Origin: Azolla caroliniana
Lineage: Eukaryota; Polypodiophyta
Direction: 5' to 3'
NCBI GenBank assembly: GCA_043228905.1
Contig: JBHGNT010000014.1
Span: forward strand, 12,276,001 to 12,340,000
Length of the DNA stretch: 64,000 nt
Below, one piece after another: positions 36,487 to 46,340 of the stretch. The notes under the pieces were generated by a model, which saw only the letters and a program-made list of their open reading frames with translations, was not told the origin of the DNA and ran no database searches. Both the position numbers and the translations under genes were made by a program. Each line of letters starts with the position of its first letter. The stretch's first letter is position 1.

Positions 36487-37991
36487 CTCGCCCCCTCCGA
36501 ACCCGCACATCCTCCGGTATGTGCTGAAGTTCTCGATTCCTCATATCTGTCTTCACCCAAAGCTTCCTCCGATTCTCCCCTTATGTCGACTATGAGTTGT
36601 AATTCACTTTCTTCGCTTCCCGCATCACCGTGGTCTTCGTCCGATTGCTCCTCGTTGTCGGCCTTGGCTTGGATCACATAGGGTTCGTCGTCGGTCTGCT
36701 TCTTGAAAATCTTCACCCGCTTCCCGACTATAGGCACTCGTAGTATTGTTCCATCCAACTCGGACAGTCGGTACGTTCCGTTGTCGAAGACTTTCCGAAC
36801 CTCGTATGGCCCGAACCACCTTTTCGCGAATTTCCGCATCATTGTATGTTGATGGTCCAAACTACTATCATAGACGATCACCCAATCTCCTTCTTCAATC
36901 CTCCTCGGTCGTAGTCGGTGCTTTGTGTCGAACCGGCTTTTGTTCCGGAATCGTGCTTCTTGTTGTCGGCGTATTGCTTCTCCTATGTCTGCCGGTCTTC
37001 CCTCTAGTTGTCGTATCCGGATTGCTAGTAGTTCTTCCCGGCTCATCTCTTCCTTCCATGGTAGCACTGTCCATGTTACGATCGCGGTTTCTGTCGGCAT
37101 TATCGGTGCTTGTCCGGTCATGAGTTCTGCCGGCATGTAACCGGTCGTCCGATCCGCCCATAGTGCATACAGAAGCATCTGCGGCCAGTCCTTCACCTTT
37201 CCATCGCATGCCTTCGCAAGTGCTTTCACGATCGGACTATGTCCTCGTTCGATTTTCCCGTTGGCCTTCGGATTGTATGCCGTTGTCAGCGTTAACCGAA
37301 CTCCGTGTTTGGCGAAGAATCCCCTAGCTTTGTCCGAGTCGAGTTCTCCCCGGTCCGCAATCACTTGTCCTACGCACCCGTACCTGCAAAATACTTCCTC
37401 CAAAAGAAATTGCCATACCGCAGAACACGTTTTCCTCTGAAGCGCTCAACCTTCTACTTGATTCGTGAGATCTTCCCGAGCTAATACCAAGTATTTCTTC
37501 TGTCCGATCCCGGTCGGCATGGCCACTATGTCGACCATCCACTTGAAGTTGATTGTCAGTGAGAATGTCGGATGTAACTCATCTCGATGTCGAACCCCGG
37601 AGTAGACTTGACATTTCTCGCAGCTTTCCGTGAACTCCGCGACATCTTTGTACATTTTCTTCCACCAATATTTTTGCTTGATCTTCACAAATGTTGCCCA
37701 TGTTCCTCGGTGTCCAGCCCAATCGGATTCGTGAAACTCGGACATTATCCGGTTTTGTTGCTCTTTTGTCCCGACTACTCGAAGTGGTATACCATCCGGT
37801 CTGTTCGGCGCCCTCCATATTAATCCGTTTTCCAAGAAGAACTTTTGGACTTGCCTCTTCTTCCTTCGGATCTCGGCTCTTCTTCCTTCATCGTTTGTTG
37901 AATCCTCGGCCTCTTGTAACATTTTCCGATCATCAAGCTTTCTCCCTCGTATTCTTCTTCCCGGAATTCTCGGATTACGTTCACTCGGCAT
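36487..37991 (-). pseudogene. G integrase and C-terminal tail
   Basis: 37991-37446: KKRQVQKFFLENGLIWRAPN, zinc-binding HESDWAGHRGTWATFVKIKQ and ESCEKCQ, then core MVDIVAMP (first Asp). 37403-36444, same frame after a stop: VIADRGELDSDKARGFFAKH (second Asp) and TTAYNPKANGKIERGHSPIV (Glu), then HRLRPRRIEEGDWVIVYDSS and KRWFGPYEVRKVFDNGTYRL, an integrase C-terminal barrel-like segment, and an acidic tail. No chromodomain. The phrase ERGH after the catalytic Glu resembles fungal Ty3 integrases from memory. Confidence 0.85.
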
Positions 37992-38656
37992 ATGTGCTCC
38001 GACGCGAAGTAGTCTTCAGAAACTTCTCCATTATCCGATTCGGTTATGTCGTCTCCGAACCGAGCCCTTGATAACATATCCGCTACCGCGTTGTCCTTCC
38101 CCGAGATGTGTCGAACCTCCGGATTAAGCGACTTGACATATGCAACCCACCTTAGCATAGGTACATCCGGTATCGTACAACACTGCATCAACCCGAGTAT
38201 CGGAAGACAATCCGTCTCGATCACCACTTCGGCTCCGATCAAATAATCCCGATCCGATTTTATCGCCGACACGACTCCCCACAGTTCTCTTTTTACTTGT
38301 GCATATCCACGTTGCCTTTCGTTGAGAACCTTTGCTCCGAATCGGATCGGATACCGCGAACCATCCGAGTCGGCTTGATTGATGACCCACCCGATACCGG
38401 TTGGACTTGTATCAACCGTTACTATGATCGGTCAGTCGTAGCTCGGCTTCTTAAGTGTTTCCGCCCTCCGAAGTGTCTTCTTCAATTTCTTCATGGCTTT
38501 GGTGTGTTCCGGTTTCCATTCGAATTTCTTACCTTTCCGCAACAAGTGGTAGAGCGGGTCCGCTATATGTGCATAGTGCGGAATCCATCTGTGATAGAAT
38601 GCACATGCACCGAGAAACCTTCGGACTTCGGATGTTGACTCGCATACTTCCTCCAT
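37820..38656 (-). pseudogene. G RNase H region
   Basis: 38656-38432: RRFLGACAFYHRWIPHYAHI (RT thumb/connection). 38272-37820: YLIGAEVVIETDCLPILGLM, LRWVAYVKSLNPEVRHISGK and NAVADMLSRARF. Same frame as the RT piece, with stops between; a frameshift near 37990 leads to integrase. Confidence 0.85.
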
Positions 38657-38791
38657 AGCTTGAATCGCATCGATCTTTGTTGGTGACGGTCTTCAGCCGT
38701 AGGGCCCACATAGATGTCCGACCACCAATATTTCTTCTTGCCCGAATGCCGATTTCTCCCCGGAAAGTGTTAGGTGCACATCTTCTAGCTT

Positions 38792-39760
38792 TCACAACAC
38801 TTTCTCGCAATCATGAATATGGTCGACCACGAACTTTCGGCATCCCCGATCATCCATAGTCTCATCTTTTTCTTCTACCGCGCATCCTTTCATGGGAATG
38901 TCATCGAGGAACGGCATCGTTATCTCCGGAATGCAGTCTCGAAGCACCTTGTTCATCGCGTTCATCATATGAGCAACCGAGTTTGTCGCTCCTTGTGGTA
39001 GTGTGCACATTCGGAGTAATCCTATCGGTGTTCGCATGGTTGTGATGTCTCGGCTCTCCACGGCTAGTTGGAATTGTTCATACCCCGAGTATAGGTCTCC
39101 GATGGAGTATATCGCACGACCGGCAAAAGCTTCCGCAAATTCGTCCACTATCGGACCGACTCCCGAGTTCCGGATTGTGACCTTATTCACCGGTTGCAAG
39201 TCTTGGATAAATCGGAATGACCCATTCTTCTTCGGAACCGTAAACCATCGATTTGAGTATGGAGCAGTTGATGGCTCTAGAATCCCCATTGCCACCTTCT
39301 CCTTGAGCAAGTCAATGACTTTCGGAATATGCGCTCGTGGCACTGGAATCGGTTTCAGGTTCCACAATACATGGTCAATCGTGAAGATCACCATCGGTTC
39401 CACTATTCTCGGATCGACGCACCCTATCTCCCTTGATGTAAATGCAAACGCTTTGCCGTGTTGCTCCAACATCTCGCGAAACCGTTCTTTTTCTTTTTGT
39501 AATAGGAACCCACCTCCACCGATCCGAAGTTTCTTCCGGGTCTCATCCATGAAGGCCTGTCTGATATCCACGAACTTCCGAAGTGTCGGATCTCCCGAGA
39601 CTTCTTTCCTCTTTTGTTCGCTATCGGCGGGTAGTGGTCCCGCGGCCGGTTTCACCTTCTTCTCCACGGTCCTGTATTTCGTACTTACCATTGCTTCTTC
39701 TTTGCGGAGCGTATCCGGCTCCATTTTCGCAATGATCTCGTACATCTCGACCGATTCCAC
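38792..39760 (-). pseudogene. G reverse transcriptase
   Basis: 322-codon frame: VEPMVIFTIDHVLWNLKPIP, PYSNRWFTVPKKNGSFRFIQ, QPVNKVTIRNSGVGPIVDEF, GDLYSGYEQFQLAVESRDIT, CTLPQGATNSVAHMMNAMNK and catalytic FLDD in MPFLDDIPMKGC. Phe replaces the usual Tyr before xDD, as in E1 and Z. Ends at a stop within KFVVDHIHDCEKVL. A frameshift separates it from the segment at 39766-40017. Confidence 0.9.
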
Positions 39761-39765
39761 CGGGA

Positions 39766-40017
39766 CTACCCGGTTCCTTGGCTTTTATCTTCCGCAAGCT
39801 CTTCAAGTCGTTGTAGCGTGCTCCCATAGAACACTTCTTCGACTATCCCCATGATTTCTTCATCTTCTTTTATTATTGATGCCGACCGCAACTTATCCTC
39901 CACTTGTCGGTATCCTTTCTTCAATCCTCCGGTTACGGTCGTGTACGTAGATGCCCCATCCGGACCGATTCGTACATGTTTTGCTCCGAGAGTTTTCTTC
40001 CTGTGTGGGGTATCAGG
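39766..40017 (-). pseudogene. G pol segment between frameshift signal and RT
   Basis: Minus strand TPDTPHRKKTLGAKHVRIGP and GLKKGYRQVEDKLRSASIIK, matching KTPQERR and KHRIQEFEKMLKEENIIEE of Z. The right end is the H insertion point. CCCCAC at 40010-40005 (minus) is the distal pseudoknot arm, now separated from the rest of the signal by H. Confidence 0.8.
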
Positions 40018-40019
40018 TG

Positions 40020-40084
40020 TCATAACTAGACTCGAACCCATAACCTTTTGTTATACGGGTCGAGACTTTACCATTAGGTTATGA
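40020..40084 (-). promoter_or_regulatory. tRNA-like unit with A and B boxes, antisense in the H LTR
   Basis: On the minus strand TAACCTAATGG (40081-40071) is one base from the Pol III A-box consensus, and GGTTCGAGTCT (40038-40028) one base from the B box. The unit is closed by a perfect 7-bp terminal stem TCATAAC (40020-40026) with GTTATGA (40078-40084). It ends two bases from the LTR tip. Repeated at 45316-45380 in the 3' LTR. Confidence 0.5.
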
Positions 40085-40225
40085 ATTGTAATTTGAAGGA
40101 TATTATTTTCATTTAGGTTTTATTGGGAAATTGATGTATATTCCAGATTTCTCTGGAACATTCTAGAAACTTCAGGAGTATTCCTGAAGACACTATAAAA
40201 GAGGTGCAAGGCATTAGTTCGAACC

Positions 40226-40237
40226 AAATCGGTTCAA
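40226..40237 (+). promoter_or_regulatory. Candidate self-primer at the predicted 5' end of H RNA
   Basis: AAATCGGTTCAA lies about 32 bases from the start of the TATA box, so near the RNA 5' end. It is the exact reverse complement of TTGAACCGATTT at 40486-40497. Confidence 0.65.
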
Positions 40238-40306
40238 CGCCAGTCTTAAGCCTTCTAACTACTGTTGTATATCTTCCTTCATATAATACATATATCTTTC
40301 GCATCA

Positions 40307-40350
<44 letters not shown>

Positions 40351-40485
40351 ACTTATTCCTTCTCTCAAAGTTCGACACCTCTCATAGTACTAATCCTTCT
40401 CTGTCTTAGTACTATTCCCCAACAATAGTACTAATCCTTCTTTTAGTACTAATTCCTTCTCTGCCTTAATAGAGTTCCTGACAGT

Positions 40486-40497
40486 TTGAACCGATTT
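40486..40497 (+). promoter_or_regulatory. Candidate self-primed primer-binding site of H
   Basis: TTGAACCGATTT starts three bases after the last LTR base, where a primer-binding site belongs, but does not begin with the TGG expected for a tRNA 3' CCA end. It is fully complementary to 40226-40237. Confidence 0.65.
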
Positions 40498-40567
40498 TTG
40501 GGTGCCTGTCTGGTCTTTTCTCTCCCTCCTTTCCTACTAGTCTCTTATTTCCCTTTTCCTTCATCTC

Positions 40568-41737
40568 ATGGCCACCGTTAGCGCTGAAGAGTATCAATCC
40601 GTTTTCTCGGAATTTCAATGCTTGAAAGAGAAGTTTCATGCTTTGGAACAAGAAAATCAACGCTTGTTGGGGGATCTTCAGCAAATTTCCTTAGAAAAGC
40701 AGCAAACGCAACAACAGCATGGGGAACTTGCGTTACGCGTGCAACAACTCGAAGCAACCATCGTAGCAATGCAACAACAAGGGCACGGAGCACAAGGGAT
40801 TCATAAAGAACCCAAGATTGGCCTTCCCACGAAGTTCGATGGAACGCGATCGCAGTTTAGAGGGTTTCTTAACCAGGTACGGTTAGTTATTCAAATGCAT
40901 CCGTCCCGATATCCCACCGATGCATCACGAGTGGGTTTAGTAGGCACGTTGTTAAATGGCTCAGCATTAGCATGGTTCGCTCCGCTACTAGAAAAGGAAT
41001 CTCCAGTACTAAATAATTTTGAAGAATTCATAAGTGAGTTTAAAGCATGTTTTGGAGATACTGACAGCATAAGGACTGCAATCAACAAAATCCGGCGATT
41101 ACGCCAAGGTGACCGTCCAGCCTCCGCATATGCTGCAGATTTCCGCCTACTCGCCGCCGATATCCCCTGGGATGATCAAGCATTGATGGAGCAGTTCCGC
41201 TATGGTCTACGCAACGATGTCAAGGATTTACTCTTGACTTTCCCTGAAGAGCCAAAATCATTAACAGAAGCAATCAGTCGAGCGGTCAGATGTGACAACC
41301 GCCTCTTCGAGCGACGTTCGGAACGACAATTTCAGATGCCGAGGGCAAGATCCGAGCCTACCTATGCCTCAGTGGTAGCAAAACCTTTTCAAAGGGAGTC
41401 ACATAATGCGCCTCCAGTAAGTACTCCAACTCCAATGGAAATTGACACTACACGTCGTCGTGGGCCGCTATCGGAGGAGGAAAAGCAACGACGCCGAACA
41501 AACCGATTATGCCTTTATTGCGGTGGACCAGGGCATATCGCGATAAACTGTCCCCATAGACCAAGAAGGCAGGTAAACCAAGTCGTTGTTAGTTCTGACT
41601 ATACTAAACCTGAGTCTATTTCAGTAGGAATCTCTGATAGTCCTCATAGTCATAATAGTCCTAATAGTACTAATAGTCCGAATCTCGCAAACAAATTTGA
41701 TGTCCTTAGCCAATTAGAAGAAGAGTTAAACGACTAA
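40568..41737 (+). CDS. H gag (capsid-nucleocapsid)
   Basis: 389 residues from ATG at 40568. It builds the cytoplasmic virus-like particle and packages element RNA. N-terminal coiled coil (LKEKFHALEQENQRLLGDL and a Gln-rich stretch, residues about 18-75), a retrotransposon gag domain (FDGTRSQFRGFLNQVRLVIQ to RYGLRNDVKDLLLTF, about 95-225), then the zinc knuckle CLYCGGPGHIAINC (about 315-328). The C-terminus ends EEELND, and its stop TAA (41735-41737) lies in the spacer of the frameshift signal. The pol frame overlaps from 41710. Undamaged. Compared with gag of the DHGS family, this one lacks pro in the same frame. Confidence 0.94.
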   Translation: MATVSAEEYQSVFSEFQCLKEKFHALEQENQRLLGDLQQISLEKQQTQQQHGELALRVQQLEATIVAMQQQGHGAQGIHKEPKIGLPTKFDGTRSQFRGFLNQVRLVIQMHPSRYPTDASRVGLVGTLLNGSALAWFAPLLEKESPVLNNFEEFISEFKACFGDTDSIRTAINKIRRLRQGDRPASAYAADFRLLAADIPWDDQALMEQFRYGLRNDVKDLLLTFPEEPKSLTEAISRAVRCDNRLFERRSERQFQMPRARSEPTYASVVAKPFQRESHNAPPVSTPTPMEIDTTRRRGPLSEEEKQRRRTNRLCLYCGGPGHIAINCPHRPRRQVNQVVVSSDYTKPESISVGISDSPHSHNSPNSTNSPNLANKFDVLSQLEEELND

Positions 41738-41769
41738 GTCCAGCCAAAATAGGAGCCGTTTGGTTGGAC
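41725..41769 (+). promoter_or_regulatory. H gag-pol -1 frameshift signal
   Basis: Slippery heptamer GTTAAAC at 41725-41731, in phase G-TTA-AAC with gag. Six-base spacer GACTAA. Stem GTCCAGCCAAA (41738-41748) pairs with TTTGGTTGGAC (41759-41769): 11 pairs, one G-U, loop of 10. The pol frame is -1 and open across the site. GTTAAAC is a known slippery heptamer in RNA viruses. Confidence 0.85.
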
Positions 41770-44700
41770 AGCCCTCGATCTGTGCAGCCCATTAGTGGTT
41801 CCATTCCCTCTAAGCAAGTTAGTGATGTGTTCATAGCCCAAGTAGCAGTTAGAACTAAAAGTACCCCTCCAGTACATACCTTAGCCCTTCTAGATTCCGG
41901 AGCTAATTCTTGCTTCATGGATAGGAATTTTGCCCGAGCTCATCAGATATCTCTCAGAAAGCTCCCATGTCCAGCCTCAGTAGTAGTCATTGATGGTCGT
42001 CCCATTGCTTCTGGTAATATCATAGAAGAGTCGGAACCCGTTAATATTGTCCTAGATAACTTAACATGTGTAGTATCATTTAATATTATTAGTATTCCAG
42101 AACATCCCATAGTTTTAGGATTACCATGGTTCGAGTTACATAACCCAGACATAGATTGGAGGACAAGGGAAATCCGGTTGCGACAAACCCAAGGATCTAC
42201 CCAGAAGGTTGCAACCATTTCGCTACGTCAGTTGCGTGAGGAAGGGCGCAAGGAGGAAATGTTTCTCTTCGCAATATCAATACAACCCTCCAGCACCACC
42301 AAAGAGGAGTCCACCGTTCAACTTCCCGAGAAGTATCGTCAGTATGCTGATGTGTTCGATAAAGTACAAGCCAACACACTTCCTCATCATCGGCCGTACG
42401 ATTGCGCCATCGACTTACAACCGGGAAAAGAGCCGCCATGGGGGCCGATCTACAATTTGTCACCAACCGAGCTAGAAGTCCTTCGAGCCTATATAGAGGA
42501 GAATTTGGAGAACGGTTTCATTCGGCATTCGAAATCTCCAGCCGGCGCACCCATTTTCTTCGTCAAGAAAAAAGATGGCTCGCTTCGACTCGTTGTAGAT
42601 TACCGTGGCTTGAATAAGGTCACAGTAAGAAATAGGTATGCTCTTCCCCTTATCTCAAGTCTTTTAGAACGGATCAACGGTGCCAGGTTCTTCACGAAGA
42701 TCGACTTACGAGGAGCCTATAACCTCGTACGGATCCGACCAGGAGATGAATGGAAGACCGCGTTTCGCACCAGATATGGGCACTTCGAGTATACGGTCAT
42801 GCCGTTCGGACTCACTAATGCGCCGGCAGTCTTCCAGCACATGGCGAATGATATATTTCGAGATCTCTTGGATGATTTTTTGATCATCTATTTGGATGAT
42901 CTACTGGTTTATTCAAAGACCCAAGAAGAACATGATTCTCATGTACTATTAGTACTAAAACGACTTCGAGAACATGGTCTGTATGCAAAGTTAGAGAAAT
43001 GTAGTTTCGGGTGCAACCAAGTGGAATTTCTCGGCTATGTCATCTCCTCAGAAGGCATATCTATGGACCCAGCCAAGGTCAAAACGGTGATAGAATGGCA
43101 CACTCCGCATTCGGTGCGGGATGTGCAATGCTTCCTAGGCTTTGCAAATTTTTACCGGAAGTTCATACAAAATTACTCAAAAATTGTGCTGCCTCTCACA
43201 CAGCTCACCAGGAAGGGACAATCATTCATTTCGTCTAAAGAGAAGGACATGGCTTTCGAGAGTCTTAAGAAGGCGTTTACATCAGCTCCAATTTTAGGTC
43301 ATGTGGATCCGGAAAAACCATTCATTATCGAAGCCGACGCATCGGATTTCGCATTGGGGAGCATTCTGTCACAACAGGGTAACGATGAGAAGCTACATCC
43401 TGTGGCTTTCCACTCCCGTAAGTTTGACGCCGCCGAAATCAACTACGAAATTCATGATAAAGAGCTATTAGCAATAGTTGATTCTTTTATGCAATGGAGG
43501 CATTTCCTGGAGGGATCTCCTCATCAGGTCACTATATTCAGTGACCACAAGAACCTTGCCTACTTTCAAGATGCTCGTGTACTGAATCGACGTCAAGCTC
43601 GGTGGGCCCACTTCCTCACACGCTTCGACTTCAAAATTACATATCGTCCGGGGAAGCACCAAGGGAAGGCAGATGCATTATCACGGCGTTCGTATCTAAC
43701 ACCACGTCCCGGTGAGCCAGCTTTCGATAACCAGAAGCAAGTAATCTTGGGTCCAGCACGACTGCAAGCAGCACAGGTCTTTGACATGCCCGTGGATTCC
43801 GACATTACCAATACTATACGTGAGGACTTGAAGACTGACGCTTTCGCCCAAGCTATACTAGCACAAATTGACCCCTCTCGAGCGTCATGTTCACAATCAC
43901 AATCACCAGGTACGGATTATCGGCAATTCAAATACTGTGATGGATTACTCTTCTTTAAAGAACTTTTGTATGTTCCTAATGGTTCTTGCCGCCTTCGAGT
44001 AGTACAAAATTGCCATGACACATATACAGCAGGACATTTTGGTAGTACTAAAACATTAGATTTAGTACAACGATCATTCTGGTGGCCCCGTATGCGACAA
44101 TTTGTCGAAGATTTTGTTCGGACTTGCGATACATGCTGCAGAGCGAAAATGCCAAGACATCATCCATATGGTTTATTAGAACCATTACCAATTCCAAGCA
44201 AGCCATGGCAATCCATTGCTCTTGACTTCATTACAGATCTTCCAGTCTCTAAGGGATTCAGTGCGATTCTCACAGTGGTGGATCGATATACGAAGATGGC
44301 TCATTTCTTACCATGTACTAAAGAAATATCTAGTGAAGACACCGCCGAAGTTGTCATGCGGGAAGTATGTCGGCATCATGGACTCCCTGATAATATCATC
44401 AGCGATCGTGGACCCCAGTTTGTGTCAAAATTCTGGAAGCACCTTTTTAAAATGCTGAAGGTCACTTGTAACCTCTCCTCCGGCTACTACCCACAAACCG
44501 ACGGTCAAGCCGAACGAACAAATCAAACACTGGAGCAGTATCTGCGGTGCTTTCTCAACTATCATCAGAATGACTGGGCAGATATTCTTCAGTTCGCCGA
44601 ATTTGCCTATAATAACGCTATCCACGCATCGACTAAAGTCACGCCATTCTACGCTTATACGGGATATCATCCCCGGTGGTGTGTCCTTGAAACCCCAGAA

Positions 44701-45321
44701 GTGTCCACAAATCCTTGCGCGGAGGATCGTTTGGAGCGGTTACGCAAGATACAAGCGGATTTATCTACTCAACTCCAGCAAGCTCAACAATCACACAAGG
44801 ACTACGCAGATCGTCATCGACTTCCATCCAGTTTTAACATTGGAGATCGGGTGTGGCTGCTACGACGACACATCAAGACTACTCGCCCATGTGAGAAGTT
44901 GGATTATCGGCGATTAGGTCCTTTCCGTATTATCGGGAAGATTAATGATGTCGCTTTTCATCTCGAGCTACCTCCGCAACTTCGGATACATCCGGTGTTT
45001 CATAGTTCTCTCCTCGAACCCTATCACGAGAGCACTATCCCAGGACGTACTATACAACCACCACCTCCTATCGAGCTCGAAGATGGACCTGAGTATGAGG
45101 TCGCTGCCATCCTCGATTCCAAGATTGTTCGCAACAAGCTCTACTATCTAGTCGATTGGCTAGGATATAGTCCCAGCGAGCGTACTTGGGAACCGATCGA
45201 GAATGTGACCAATGCTCGTGCTCTTCTAGAAGACTTCCATCGACGATATCCCGAGAAACCGGGTCCTCAATCCAAAACGACTCGTGGAACTCGTTGTTTT
45301 AAAGGGGGGATAGTGTCATAA
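41732..45321 (+). CDS. H pol: protease, RT, RNase H, integrase, chromodomain
   Basis: About 1195 residues after the -1 shift; the frame is open from 41710 to the stop at 45319-45321. Domains: protease LALLDSGANSCFMD; RT with FFVKKKDGSLRLVVDYRGLN and YLDD (42889-42900); RNase H with IEADASDFALGSILSQ and HDKELLAIVDS; integrase zinc domain H(D)TYTAGHFGSTKTLD and CDTCCRAK; catalytic core with LDFITDLP, SDRGPQFVS and DGQAERTNQTLEQYLR; and a chromodomain EYEVAAILDSKIVRNKLYYL with VDWLGYSPSERTWEP near the C-terminus, which in this group directs integration to particular chromatin. All catalytic residues are present. The stop codon overlaps the start of the 3' LTR. The phrase YRPGKHQGKADALSRR is typical of sushi/Tcn1-like rather than Tekay/CRM chromoviruses. 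Confidence 0.95.
45302..45313 (+). promoter_or_regulatory. Polypurine tract of H
   Basis: AAGGGGGGATAG directly before the 3' LTR, inside the end of the pol frame. It would prime plus-strand DNA synthesis. Confidence 0.8.
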
Positions 45322-45602
45322 CTAGACTCGAACCCATAACCTTTTGTTATACGGGTCGAGACTTTACCATTAGGTTATGAATTGTAATTTGAAGGATATT
45401 ATTTTCATTTAGGTTTTATTGGGAAATTGATGTATATTCCAGATTTCTCTGGAACATTCTAGAAACTTCAGGAGTATTCCTGAAGACACTATAAAAGAGG
45501 CGCAAGGCATTAGTTCGAACCAAATCGGTTCAACGCCAGTCTTAAGCCTTCTAACTACTGTTGTATATCTTCCTTCATATAATACATATATCTTTCGCAT
45601 CA

Positions 45603-45648
<46 letters not shown>

Positions 45649-45781
45649 ACTTATTCCTTCTCTCAAAGTTCGGCACCTCTCATAGTACTAATCCTTCTCT
45701 GTCTTAGTACTATTCCCCAACAATAGTACTAATCCTTCTTTTAGTACTAATTCCTTCTCTGCCTTAATAGAGTTCCTGACA
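45314..45781 (+). repeat. 3' LTR of H
   Basis: Nearly identical to 40018-40483; differences seen are a T/C and an A/G change and CT run length. Followed by TCAGG, the duplicated target site. Confidence 0.96.
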
Positions 45782-45793
45782 TCAGGGCTTCTT

Positions 45794-45837
45794 GGACTAT
45801 CACTTCCCCACTCCGCAATAGTCCGCTTTAAAAATCC
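45794..45837 (-). promoter_or_regulatory. G -1 frameshift signal (proximal part)
   Basis: Minus strand: GGATTTT (45837-45831), stop TAA (45830-45828), stem GGACTATT (45824-45817) with GATAGTCC (45801-45794, one U-G pair), loop of 15 containing GTGGGG (45811-45806). The matching CCCCAC now lies beyond H at 40010-40005. Confidence 0.8.
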
Positions 45838-46340
45838 ATTCTCACTTGGGACAAGAGTTCCCTCTTGTTCCTTTCGTGATTTGCCGGCACCGTTAGGAAT
45901 TGGACGGATTTCCCACCGTTTTGGCTCCGAATCCGCGCAAAAGCCGCACCGCTATCGAGCACCTTCGTCTCTATCCGTGATGCCGTGATAAAGGGTTGGC
46001 CGAGGATGACGGATTGTGAAACCTCATCTTGCACAAAGAAATTTTGGTCGATCTCGACATCCCTGATCTTCACCGTCACATCCGGACAAGGCGCAAATAG
46101 ATCTTCCGTTGCTTTGGTGGCCGCCCGAATGTTCCATCCATGGTTGGTGTTAATAGGCCACTTCCCCTTCCGGTAGAACTCCTTGGACATCAAGTTGATC
46201 TCTGATCCATGATCAATCAATGCTAGCACGGGTTCTTTGATGTTGCCAATTCGGACCGGAGTCTCTGTAGTCGCGCGTGCCCAATGTGGCCTTGTATAAT
46301 GGGAGTTTGGAATTTCGTCCTCCACTTCGGTGTCCTCCAC
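45828..46340 (-). pseudogene. G protease region (DHGS)
   Basis: 170-codon frame: SHYTRPHWARATTETPVRIG, LALIDHGSEINLMSKEFYRK (DHGS encoded at 46214-46203), KGKWPINTNHGWNI, CPDVTVKIRDVEIDQNFFVQ, VILGQPFITASRIETKVLDS, ending NHERNKRELLSQVRMDF at the frameshift signal. Retropepsin-like fold is likely from the ALxD...ILGQP layout. A frameshift near 46330 separates it from the upstream gag frame. Confidence 0.85.

Larger units (their letters stand above)
40018..40483 (+). repeat. 5' LTR of H
   Basis: TGTCATAACTAGAC to GAGTTCCTGACA. TATAAAA at 40194-40200 predicts transcription from about 40219-40232. A long CT microsatellite lies near 40315-40345. The first 70 bases form a tRNA-like unit on the opposite strand. 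Confidence 0.96.
40018..45781 (+). mobile_element. Intact chromovirus-type Ty3 retrotransposon H
   Basis: LTRs 40018-40483 and 45314-45781 with two substitutions and a two-base difference in a CT run. Target-site duplication TCAGG at 40013-40017 and 45782-45786. Open gag and open pol with chromodomain, linked by a -1 frameshift signal. No tRNA primer site; a self-complementary primer is present instead. Pol resembles the sushi/Tf1 or Tcn1 side of the chromoviruses (from memory). The element looks recently active. Confidence 0.96.

Noticed and set aside
39003-39854. 283-codon plus-strand frame
   Set aside because: It is antisense to the clear RT frame of element G (38792-39760 minus).
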